Assembly: GCA_030847615.1 (NCBI GenBank)
Contig: JAUMIR010000002.1
Location: 242,997,809 to 243,061,808 of the forward strand
DNA from: Gambelia wislizenii
Lineage: Eukaryota; Chordata; Lepidosauria; Squamata; Crotaphytidae
Reading direction: 5' to 3'
DNA length: 64,000 bases
The notes below the pieces were generated by a model that saw only the letters and a program-made list of their open reading frames with translations, ran no database searches and was not told where the DNA came from. The first letter of the stretch is position 1; each line of letters starts with the position of its first letter. Positions 19,892-31,800 of the stretch are shown in pieces. The translations under genes were made by a program, and so were the position numbers.

Positions 19892-22800
19892 GAGGAGGAG
19901 GAGAAAGTCCAGCAGCTGGAGACACGGGTAGCTACACTTCAACAGATTCATGAGCAAGAGGTTTTCCTGGACAGAATAGAATGAACAGTCTTGGATGGGC
20001 ACCGCACAGAGGAAGTGGCTGCGGAGGAGAGGGTCACTTCACAGACACAGGAAGTAGACAGCTGGAGGAATGTCACACACAGAACAAAAACCAGGGATTT
20101 TTCAAGAAGCTTGCAGCTACAGAATCGTTTCGAAGCCCTTTCCCTTATCAAGGACAACGAGGAAGAACAGCATGTACAGACTTCAGGGGTAGAGCAGGGG
20201 ACCTTGAGAGTACCACTGCATGGAACAGCAGCTACGAAGCCTTGGCGGAGGCGTGTGGTGGTGGTGGGGGACTCCTTGCTGCGGGGTACAGAAGCAGTGG
20301 TTTGTGGGCCTGACAAGATGTCTCGGGAGGTGTGTTGTCCCCCTGGGGCAAAGATCCGTGATGTGATGGAGAGGCTGACAAGACTCGTCAAGCCTATGGA
20401 TCATTACCCCTTCCTTTTGGTCCATGTGGGAACCAATGATACTGCAAGGCACAGCTTTCCCAAGATCAGAAGAGATTATGAGGCCCTGGGGAGGAAGCTG
20501 AAAGAAATGGATGCACAGGTTATCATCTCGTCTCTTCTGGCAGTTGAAGGGCATGGTCCAGGAAGGGAGAGGAAAATAGCCAACGTAAACAACTGGCTCC
20601 GTAGATGGTGTCGCCAAGAACAATTTGGATTCTTGGATCATGGGCTGCGGTTCCATGAGGGGGGACTTCTGGCAAGGGATGGGGTGCACCTTACGACAGT
20701 TGGCAGAAACAGGGATGACCTGGTTAATGGTGTGCAAGTGGTGGGATCCTTAGGTGAGAGGGATCATGTTCTCCTGGAATTTGTTATACAATGGAAAGGA
20801 GAAGCCAGGCATAGTCAGACATGCATTCTTGACTTTAGGAGAGCTGATTTCAATAAACTCAGGGAAATACTGGGGGTGATTCCATGGTCAGGAATACTAA
20901 AAGAGAAGAGACCTCAAGACGGATTGACTTTCTCAAAAGGGAGATTCTGAAGGCACAATTTCAAACAGTACCATTGAGGAAGAAAAATGGGAGGTGTCTC
21001 AAGAAACCAGGATGGATGACTAAAGAACTTTCAATGGAGCTAAGTTTTAAATGGAACATGTATAGGAAATGGAAAAAAGGGGAAATCACCAAAGAAGAAT
21101 TCAAACAGATAGTGAACACGTGTAGGAGTAAAGTCAGAAAAGCTAAAGCACAGAATGAGCTCAGGCTCGCTAGAGAGGTTAAGAACAATATAAAGGGTTT
21201 TTTGGGGTATGCCTGCAGCAAAAGGAGGAAGAAGGAAATGGTAGGGCCACTATGTGGAGAAGATGACAAAATGCTAACAGGGGACAGAGAAAAGGCAGAA
21301 TTCCTCAACACCTTCTTTGCCTCAGTGTTTTCAGAAAAGGAAAAGGGGGACCAACCTGAGGAGAATGGAACAGAGGACACAATAGGGGAAATCCAGCTCA
21401 GAATAAGCAAAGATAATAAGCAAAGAAGTAGTACAGGAATACCTTCTTTATCTAAAATGAATTTAAATCTCCAAGACCAGATGAACTACATCCAAGAGTA
21501 TTAAAAGAGATAGCAAATGTGATCTCACAGCCATTGGCAATAATCTTTGAGAACTCTTGGAGAACAGGAGAAGTCCCAGCAGACTGGAGGAGGGCAAACG
21601 TTGTCCCCATCTTCAAAAAGGGGAAAAAAGAGGATCCCAACAATTATCGTCCAGTTAGTTTGACATCAGTACCAGGGAAGATTCTAGAGCAGATCATTAA
21701 ACAGAGAGTCTGTGAACATTCAGAAGGCAATGCCATAATCACAAAAAGTCAACATGGGTTTCAGAGAAACAAGTCATGCCAGACTAATCTGATCTCTTTT
21801 TTTGATAAAGTTACCAGCTTGGTAGATGAAGGGAATGCTGTGGACATTGCATACCTTGATTTCAGTAAGGCCTTTGACAAGATTCCCCATGACATTCTTG
21901 CAAACAAGCTTGTAAAATGTGGGCTAGACAAGTTAACTGTTCAATGGATTTGTAATTGGTTGACCGGCCGAACCCAAAGGGTGCTCAGCAGTGGCTCCTC
22001 TTCGTCTTGGAAAGATGTGACCAGTGGGGTGCCACAGGGTTCTGTTCTGGGCCCAGTGCTATTCAACATCTTTATCAATGACTTGGATGAGGGAATTAGG
22101 GGCATACTTATCAAATTTGCAGATGACACCAAATTAGGAGTAGTATCTAATACCCTAGAGGACAGGATCAAAATTCAGAATGACCTGAATAGACTGGGGA
22201 GCTGGGCCAAAGCTAACAAAATGAAATTCAGTACGGAGAAATGTAAAGTACTGCACTTAGGGCGGAAAAATGAAATGCATAGATACAGGATGGGAGAGAC
22301 CTGGCTGAACGAGACTACGTGCGAAAGGGATCTAGGAGTCCTAGTAGACCACAAGTTGAACATGAGTCAACAGTGTGATGCGGCAGCTAAAAAGGCCAAT
22401 GCGATTTTGGTCTGTATCAATAGAAGTATAGTGTCTAGATCAAGAGAAGTAATAGTGCCGCTCTATTCTGCCTTGGTCAGACCTCACCTAGAATACTGTG
22501 TCCAGTTCTGGGCACCACAATTCAAAAAGGATATTGACAAATTGGAGTGTGTCCAGAGAAGGGCAACTAAAATGATGAAAGGTCTGGAAACGATGCCTTA
22601 TGAGGAGAGACTTAGGGAGCTAGGTATGTTTAGCCTGGAAAAAAGACGGTTAAGAGGCAATATGATATCCCTGTTTAAGTATTTGAAGGGATGTCAGGCT
22701 GAGGATGGAGCAGGCTTGTTTTCTGCTGCTCCAGAGACTGGAACACGGAGCAATGGATGCAAGCTCCAGGAACAGAGATTCCACCTCAACATGAGGAGGA

Positions 22801-25800
22801 ACTTTTTGACAGTAAGAGCTGTTCGGCAGTGGAACACACTCCCTCAGAGTGTGGGAGGTCTCCTTCCTTGGAGGTCTTTAAACAGAGGCTGGATTGCCAT
22901 CTGCCGGGGATGCTTTGATCAAGATTTCCTGCGTGGCAGGGGGTTGGACTGGATGGCCCTCATGGTCTCTTCCAATTCTATGATTCTATGAGAGAGAGAT
23001 TGAGTAGCGATCTGCTCCTCCGGCTGTTCGCTTCCTCGCCCTGCTGTGATCACATTTGTGTGTGTGTGAGAGAGGGGGAGAGTGGATGAGGGGAAGGGGG
23101 GCTTGATGGGGGGATAGCTCCTCGGTGGCTGAAAGGCTGCCTCCTTCCTCCCACCCTTCTCGTTTTGGGAGGAAGAGGGGGCACTCCCTGCTAAGGGATG
23201 AAAACTAGCAGGCATTCCTCTGGTAATCAGAGAAGGGAAAGGTACCAGCACTTTCTCTCTCTCTCTCTCTCTTTCCCTCCCTCCCTCTAATCTTCCCGGC
23301 ATCTTCCCCCAGATGTACTTGGGAGGCCATGCCCCCCCACCTTTGTCTGTGTGAACCAGAAAGCGGAAAATTAAACAGAACAACCGATTTAGCAGTAAAT
23401 CATGTGCAGCACTGGTGCGAAAATGCACTAAAGAGCAAACTATTGCAATAAAAACTGCTGTGTAACTGAGCCCCCAGAGTCCTGATCCATCACTCAAACC
23501 ACTGCACCACACTGGCAATTTTTACCTTTTGCCCACCTCTGCATTAGAAGTCTTCCAGGTGCAGCTTTCCCCCTCCCCCGAGAAGCTAAATATCTGAATG
23601 TATGGTAGATGGATGCATCTTGAGACTAATGCACATGTATGTATATAAGACTGGATTAGGGACAAGAGGCATCTTGTAATACCAGTAATAACCAGATCCT
23701 TTGTGGAACACATCCCATTAAACTTTTAAAGAAGTGAACTGTCATGGTTGATTTACTTATGCCTCTTACAGAGCTGGATGGGCTTGCTTATATCATAAAT
23801 GAATTCATCATATAGCAAGTGTTGAAGATCTTTCTGGTATGTTCACTGACCTGGGCCCATTTCTTCACAGACTCCTTCCTAAGAACTCCTGTAAGTGCAA
23901 AGTGGAGCCAAGTATGAACTTCCCATTCCAGAAGCAGCTCTTTGGCCATGTCTACTCTCTGGAATTTGCCAACGCCTTTAAGCCTTCTGAACTTACAGAA
24001 ATCAACAACAAGCGGGAACAGGAGTACCGCAATTACCGACAGAGGTGAGTTCCATGACAGTGTGTTATCTTTGTACACAATGCACAATCACAGAAGTCAG
24101 TCTGGCAGAGAAGGAGGGGCTGATCAGTATTTCAGAGTGAATACTGAGTCTGGGGTTAGACATAGGTCTTTCCTCTTAGCAGGACTAATTAAGCAAATAT
24201 TTGTCCATTTGTTTGCCTTGCGTACATAATACAGGCTGCAAAACTCAATCCTGCCCCCCAGATAATATGGATCATGCTTAATGCAGAGTGTATACAGCTC
24301 TGACTATACTTGGTAGCTGATGATGAATCTAAACTTTATAGAGTCTTATCAAGGTGCTAAACCAATTTGAGGGGTAGTGTTCAGAAGTTTGCATAGCTCT
24401 AACTGGAGCTGATTTCTCATCCCGCTGCCATGGAATCCACCAGCTGTCGTTGGGTGTACTCCCAACTGACCTCAGCCCCAAGCTACAAGGAACTGCCATA
24501 AAGCTCACAATGAAAGATACCCACAGCTCAGCAAAGACTCTAAACCAGTGACAGGGAGGAAAGGGTTTACAGTCCATAAAATCTCCTCTGTCTTGGTTTC
24601 AGATCCCATTTATTTATTTATGAAAACAGTCAACTTCCAAATTTTGGCTGCTCTAGCTGGCTTGTAAATTAATTACAATGCTAACAAAGCAAAACTGATA
24701 AACACAGTCCATCAGTCAGACTATCAAAGATCACAGGAAGATTACTTAATGCAGCATTGCAACCTTCCAATGCCTTCCATCAAAAAATAAAATAACATAG
24801 GAAACACTGCTTGGCAGCCCTCCTTGGTCAAGGTGTTCCCATAATGAGGGTGCTGCTATCAAAAAGGCCGCTTTTCTTGCCACCATTTTCCTAATTGTGC
24901 TTGGCTGTGGTGGCATCCAAGGTGGGACCTCAAGTTAATTATGTTACTCCATTAAGTAAACCTGGACACAGCTCAGCACTTTCAGGTCTTCAAAGTTCAG
25001 CAACTCATGGAGAGCCAACAGTCCTGTTAAGGAACCAGCACTAATATATTTTCTGGGACCCATTCTGGTACAAGTTGACAGCCACGATTTGTACCATTAT
25101 GATGGTACAATTGGACAGCGACAATTTCTAATGCTGGAAGTTTTTGAAGAAAATGTTAACCCTAACTGTACCTTAGGTTGCCACCTCTTCCATTGGTAAC
25201 CATAACTCTGCCTTCACTAGCAGAGTTGTGTGCGTGTATGATGAGTGCTGTGAAAAACGTAAATCACTTATTCCTCCTGGTCAAATGTTCAGCATGCCAG
25301 GGTTGCATTTTGTTTGGATATTTTTCTGGTCAGTTGGCAACTATTCTTAGAGTGACTACAAGTCCCATCATCTACAGCCAGCATGGCCATGATGAAACCA
25401 GGAAGGGAAAACAACACCGATGGGATCTGAGACAAATGCAGTGAGATTCTCACATTCCTAATTGAACATGGAATCTTCTGGGTGTGCTCTGCTACCGAGC
25501 TATGCGTCTTTCCTGTATCCATGTGGACAAAAAGCTGCAACATGCCAAGAAGGCAGGATATATGTGGAATATACACTTTTATTCTTTTTAGATCTGCCTC
25601 CTATCTCTCTGAAGATTATATTAAAACCAGTCAGCCAAATTACTACCTGCACCCCTTTGAAACAAGGCAAATGTTGCCTGGTGCCTTATAGGTAACAGAG
25701 GAAGATATTCATACTTCTGTTCTCCAAAGTTTCAAAAGAGTTTACCTGGAGGTAAAGGGTGGGGTGGAAGGGTGTCCATCAAAGACTGTCACATCAAATA

Positions 25801-28800
25801 AAATTAGCAGGGAAGTGGAGGGAGAGATGTTGGTCATGATTCATTAAACAGCAAGGCATTTTTCTTCTGCTTGTTTCCATACTTTGTTGCCACACAAGAC
25901 ATGTTACAGAAGTCCAGAGGGAAAACTGTAATATTAATTGGTTCAAAAGTCCATATGTCGTTACCAGCCTGCAGAAGCAAATAGGTATCATGAGCTTTTG
26001 GGTCACAGTTCTAGCGTGTCCCAGAGAAATGCATTGCAGAGCACACGTATGGTTGCCATTTGCATTAGTGGAATTAAAGACTGGATGGACCAACCCCTTC
26101 TAGATCTGGATGTCTTCTGAAATCGGAGGTTTTCCTGCTTTTACCATTAACAAAATATGTGCTAGTCCCTGCTATTTTTGTTCTTTTTCTGATTGTAATC
26201 CAACCTCCTCCTCACTACCAGTGAAAGGCAAAAGATCAGCTTTGCTGTCATATGGAGATAATTGCAGGTACATTTGTGCTGTTGGCAAATGCTCTTGCCA
26301 CCCCTTTTAAGAACTATACTTACTAGCCAGTAAATCTACACAGTGGGGCTTGATTAGGAACAACATAGGAGGCTGCCTTATACCGAGCCAAACCCCTGGT
26401 CTATCTAGCTCATTACTATCTGCAATAGTGGTGGGAACTGTGTGGTCCTCCAGATGATATTATATGGCAATTCCCAGCAATCCTAGTCACCATAGCTAGT
26501 GGTGAGAAACTCTGGGATTTGCAGCTCACATACATTTGGAGGACTGTAGAATTCCCACTCTTCCTCTATGGTTCTACTCCCAGTGCTAGCTTCTGTCCAG
26601 GTTTTCAGACAAAGAGTCTTTCTCAGCCTTACCTTGAAGTGCCAAGTATCACACTTGAGACCTTATGCATACAAAACCTGTGTTGTATGACTCTATGGTC
26701 TATTGATTATGTCTTAATAATGCATTGAATTGCTGTGGCACAGGGCTGCCCTTCTTTCTCTTTTCAAAGACACAGTGTCCTTGATCCAAGATAGCTAGCA
26801 TCCATTGTTCCACATCAGTTACCTCATGCATTTCCTGCTGTTCCAGCTCTACCAATAGGAAGCCGTTCAGATATCAGGTCTCCTAGAGATACAATCTCCT
26901 TTTACTTCACACCTTTTCAAACTTTGTCTCCTAGCTCCAGAAGATGATAAAGGTTGTCTTTCTGCCTGTTTAATTGAGCCTATTTGCCTCTGATATCTTG
27001 GCTAAGCACAGTAGAAAGGGGAAAAGATCCTCCTATTCATTCTCTTCCAAAACTTTTAATGCAAGTTAGGTTCTTATCAATTTATGTGGTTTGCATCCTT
27101 CCTTCTCCTGTCTGCCTTCTCCCCCAAAAACCCTGGGATTCAAGGATGCTTACAACAAGACTGAAAGACTGGTACGGGATAAAAACTTTAGTTATAATAA
27201 ATGCAATTACCGGTAAACAAATTATAATATTAAAGCACAATAGAATTGAAAGCAATTTAAAAGCAAATCAAGAAACACCTCCCCACCCCATTAAAAGCTC
27301 TGTATAAAAATGTTCTCCATGTTTGCCTTATTTATAAGGATCTTGCTGCTTTCCATTTTCTTTTATTCTTTGTAAAATCCAATCCTTGATCTGGAATTGA
27401 GCTTTTGGAGAAAATTGTGACATGCCCCAAGGGATTTTTCCTTCCCTTACTTCCGTCCAGCCAACACTACTTGGAATTACTCTGCCTCATTTTGTCCCCA
27501 AGGAGATAAAAGGAAAGGGGTTTATGTTTGGTCCCAGTGACTAGAAGGTTCTAAGTAAATGCTACCTTCTTTGAGGCAGGTGACTGTCACAAGTCAGTGG
27601 AAACAGAAAGGTGACACAGTAGCAGAAGCCTACTAAAAAGTTAGAAACATGTCCAGCTGCTTAGCTTCATGTTCACTGGTAAGCCCACACTCTCAACATC
27701 ACACTTTTGTCGCATGGCTTCTGAAAGTTAGTAAGATTAGCTGATAGGTGTGATGAAACAGCCACCTCTCAGTTCTGAATGCAGTCAGAGTAGGTAATTT
27801 CTCTTAGAAGAGCAAACTGACAACCGCTCAGGGAACTCTGCTTTAATGTACTCACCCAGCTGTCCAGCTGTCTGGAAGATGGGCTCTGGGTGCCTTTAAC
27901 TAACTCCTTCTCCAAAGGACTTGGGATTGACTAAACATGGACAAATCATGGGTGACAAATGTGTGTATAATAATCCCTGCAATCTCTGCAAGGAAAGCTG
28001 TTTGAAGGATAAGTGTGGGAGATAAGTATGAGAAGAAACAACAAAGAATTCTATGGCAATTTAAAAACTAGTGAGTTTGATTTGGCATGTATTTATCTGC
28101 CAAATGGTACTTATTACTTTTTATGACGGCCATAAAGCTCTCTGCTGTTTTTGCTACAACAGACTAACATGGCGCCCCATGTCTCTCATGGAAATATATG
28201 AGAGAGAACATTCACCCTTTCAGATCAGTATCACACTTGAATGATATCAAAAATTTTAGATGGGCTCCTAGTCTAAACAGCATTCTAAGGGCTTGAAATG
28301 CAGAAACAAACTACCCTAAACCTGTAAAATGTGATACTGAAATCCACTTTGTAATAGTAAATATCTTGGTATCTTTTGATATGGTCATGGTGCCTCAAAA
28401 AGTATATTTTAGAGCAGTTTTCTTCAACCTGCTGTCTTTCAAATGTTTTTGACCTGAACTCCTACTTGTCATGTTAGCTGGTGCTGATGGGAATTGCAAC
28501 TGAAAACACCTGGAGGGCAGTAGGTTGGGAAAAACTATTGTGGATCTGGGAAAGGTGCTGGAGAGTGCCGTCGAAATTATCAAGGGTCCAGAGCCAACTT
28601 CCCTATGAGAAAAGTTTACATAGCTTAGAAAACAGGTAAGTAAAAGGATGAGTGGGGACATGATAATGGTATATAGAAAGAATCATGTAGGCTAGACAGA
28701 AAAAAGGATTTCCTCAGACAAGGCATACTCAGACTGTGGAACTGTTTGGAACAGAGATAGTGATGGCCACCAAAGTTGGCTCTTAAAGAGGAAATTAGAC

Positions 28801-31800
28801 AAAGGCTATCTGTGGCTACTAGTCTCAATGGCTATTAAGTATTGAGACAAAACGCCTCTCAAAACCCTTTATAGGGTTACCTGAGCAGAAGGGTATTTCA
28901 CAGCCTAAGACCAGCCAATGAGGAAGCCCCTTCTTGTGGGAGAGTTTTCCTCATTGGCTGCCCGCAGGCTCTGAAAATCCTTTCCTAGGGAGGCCAGGCT
29001 GAGTACCTCCCTGTTGTCCTTCTACTCACAGGTAACGACTTCCCTTGGCAGAGAAACTTCTGGCAGCTGAGGACAGAACTAGCTGCAACCAATTGGCTGC
29101 TATACTGTACTTTTCTTTAGAGATATGATTTTGTGTTTTTCTTTGCTTTAAATTTTGTTTTAACTTGAATTCTGTCTTAACAGTTGAACTTACTCTGGGT
29201 TTTTATCGAACTCTGTTGAAAAAATATTTAATCTTACTGTAAACTGCTTTTTGTGGGGTGGGGATGGGGGAAGGGCAGAATATGAATCCAAAGAATGAGT
29301 GCACTTGTGGGATTCCCATAAGGAACTGGTCAGCTGCACTGGACTAGATAGACCTTTGGTCTGATCCCACACAACTTTTCTGATGTTCTAAATCTAAGGC
29401 TGTGATCATTAAAGCTGTGATCCTGTGTGTGTGTGTGTGTGTTTTGTATCCCTCTTTTCTTCCATTGCAGGCAGCTTACAATGTGAATTAAAACAAAATA
29501 CCAATTATACCACTGGAGGACAATTTAAAAGCTGAGGTCAAGATTCTGCACTGAGCACATAGCTACAATGTCATATCTATCTTCTGATCTGATCCCCTAA
29601 AACCTACCTAAAAAGCTAGGCAACAGTACTGAGTAAAGGAGTTCTGTGGCACCAGTGAGCAGGGCACTGAGGATGAAGCCTCCAGCCTCCTCCAACCAGT
29701 CTTTCATGGTTCAGTGAACAGAAGCAGGGACCAATGTAGGGTCCTGTTGCAATTCCTTGTCACATTGCAGTTTACTAGTGGGCAGGACATATCATTCTTC
29801 AGTGCCTCACTCACCAATGCCACAGAACTCCTTCACTCAGTAAGACTGCCTGGCTTTTAAAGGCATTTGTGGTAATGGCAATGGTGCCTGGTTGTAAATG
29901 TGAATACAAAACAGTTTTGAGGTCATAAATCAAGCTTACGATATCATAACTGCCTAACAGGATGCTAGCCCAATTAACAATCATATTAAATCCAAGCATT
30001 AAATGGAAACATTCATGTGCTCTTACCTGTAAGTAACTCGTACTTACATCTGAGACTTTCTTTTGAGATTTTGCAAGTTTAACTGGGAGTAACTCCCATT
30101 GGGGCATGCTTCTGTAGCTAAACAGCACACTTGTGTTTGCTTAGAAGTAATGCAAATGCAGTGGGACTTATTCCAAGTGTTTCTGTTTAGTATTTAAATT
30201 TTAGTTCCCTGGCTACTGAGTGGAAGCAGCAAGAGAAGTTGTACAGACAACCACATGTTGGCTTATTCCTGAGTCTTCCCTTGCCCTAAAAAGAAAATGC
30301 TTGGCAGGCAGAATTTTGACTCTATGGGATCCTTTGTGCTTACCAGAGCCTCCCAGCTATGTATTTCTTGAAGGCCCAGGAGCATCTTTTCTAAACCAGG
30401 CACTGACGTCCCTGAACTTTCTGTCTTCACCTCATTCCCAGGTCCCAGTCCCCAGCTGACCAGCTCCTCATCGTTCGAGCCAATTCACCTCTGGAGTACC
30501 CAGTACAGGGAGTAGAGGTTCGTCCCCTCCAGACCATTCTCATCCCAGGTGAGTCTCCTCTCTCCTCCACATACACTTTTCCATTCTAAGGGCAGCGACT
30601 AGCTAAGGCAGGCAGGGTTAGGGGGAACACAGGAAAGTCTTATTCTGGGAGGCAAGGTGCTGCCTATGCAGGTTCCTCACAGTGGTGCCATGGACAGTGA
30701 AGATTTACTAACCTCCTTATGCCTTTGTGTTCCTCAGGCCTGAGCTTGCAGGCAGCTGAAAGGACATTGTATCGGGTAAGTTGGCTCTGGGGTGCAGAGA
30801 TATGAGGGCAGAGAGTGTTGGTGGTTTTTCTCCCTTGTTAGTTGCTAACAGCCATGCATCTTTAAAGAAAGGCCACTTTATCCATAGTACTCTTTCAGGC
30901 TGCACATGAGGTTGTCTGTTTGCATACTTCCCCCAGGGATGGAGGACTCCCTGTGCAGGGCCAGCCCTGCCATTAGGCAAGGTGAGTTAGCCAAATCAGG
31001 CAGCTGTTTCTGACTGTTATGAAAGGGCCCAGGATGCTATTTCTGACCCTAGATGCAAAAATAATGGGGTGGGATGCAGAGGCACAGTGCCTTGGATACT
31101 ACTCATGTTGACATTAGAAGGGAATGCCATTTGCTGTTTTATTTCAGGCTCTACATGTAAAAAAACAGCATGCCAGAGAAAGGAGTTCTGCCTGCCCTTT
31201 TCCATATGTTCCATTTTGCTACATGCAGGTGGTTAACTGGTGGTGGACAGGAGAGGAAAGCATTCAAATCTGTAGGCCTCCACCTATGGTCTGAAATGGT
31301 ACAAGGGGTTGTTTACAGCTTAATTCTATAAGAAAGGGTTTATAGATGGATTCTGCTGCTTGCATAAACTGGCCTTGTGTCTCTCAACAGTAGCCAGGAT
31401 GTATCACCTCTTTGGGAGAGCTCTGATAAGCAGCCAGGAAGCCACAAATAGTTTGGGGTTCTGTGTACATTTGTATGTGACTGAGCTGTTTTGTTACAGA
31501 AGGCCACATTTTGTAGAAATTCGTTCATCTGGATTAGCAGAGCAGTGGCAGTGGTGTCGGGGTGGAGGGAACAGTTTTAGAAAGCTTGTGCAAAATATCC
31601 AGGTTTGTTTTATGAAGAGAGGGTTGATCTGCCTTTTGATACTTAGGATCCAATTTGGGATGGTTGGTTTATTCCTTGGCATAGAAATTCAGATCTGTTG
31701 ACCTGTGATCAACAGAGGAATTTAAAAAAAGTCCTGTTCCCTTCCCACCAAGCCAATTGACAAGCTGGGTTCTAAAATTGCATGTCGGCTCTTTTGTCCT

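Larger units (their letters stand above)
19885..22992 (+). mobile_element. CR1 LINE, internally deleted
   Basis: Contains ORF1 and the reverse-transcriptase part of ORF2 and ends in the CR1 terminal motif ATTCTATGATTCTATG. The endonuclease domain of ORF2 is missing. Coding frames are 19991-20950, 20884-21504 and 21519-22991. It lies in intron 1 of B4GALNT1 in the sense orientation. Confidence 0.9.
19371..23471. mobile_element. hAT-like element inserted in the SINE, itself carrying a CR1
   Basis: The SINE is interrupted at CTCCCAG, which is nearly repeated (CCCCCAG) on the other side, giving a target duplication of about 8 bp. Element ends GCTCTGTTTACA and TGTGTAACTGAGC are imperfect inverted repeats, like those of 48471-49067. 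Its own sequence is 19371-19884 and 22993-23471 and has no transposase. Confidence 0.6.

Noticed and set aside
19475..20002. 175-codon minus-strand ORF
   Set aside because: Antisense to the hAT/CR1 region; the Ser-Leu run comes from the AG/TG microsatellite.
31360..31701. 113-codon + ORF in intron 4 as a possible extra B4GALNT1 exon
   Set aside because: No matching acceptor/donor in phase and the known family sequence runs directly from exon 4 to exon 5.
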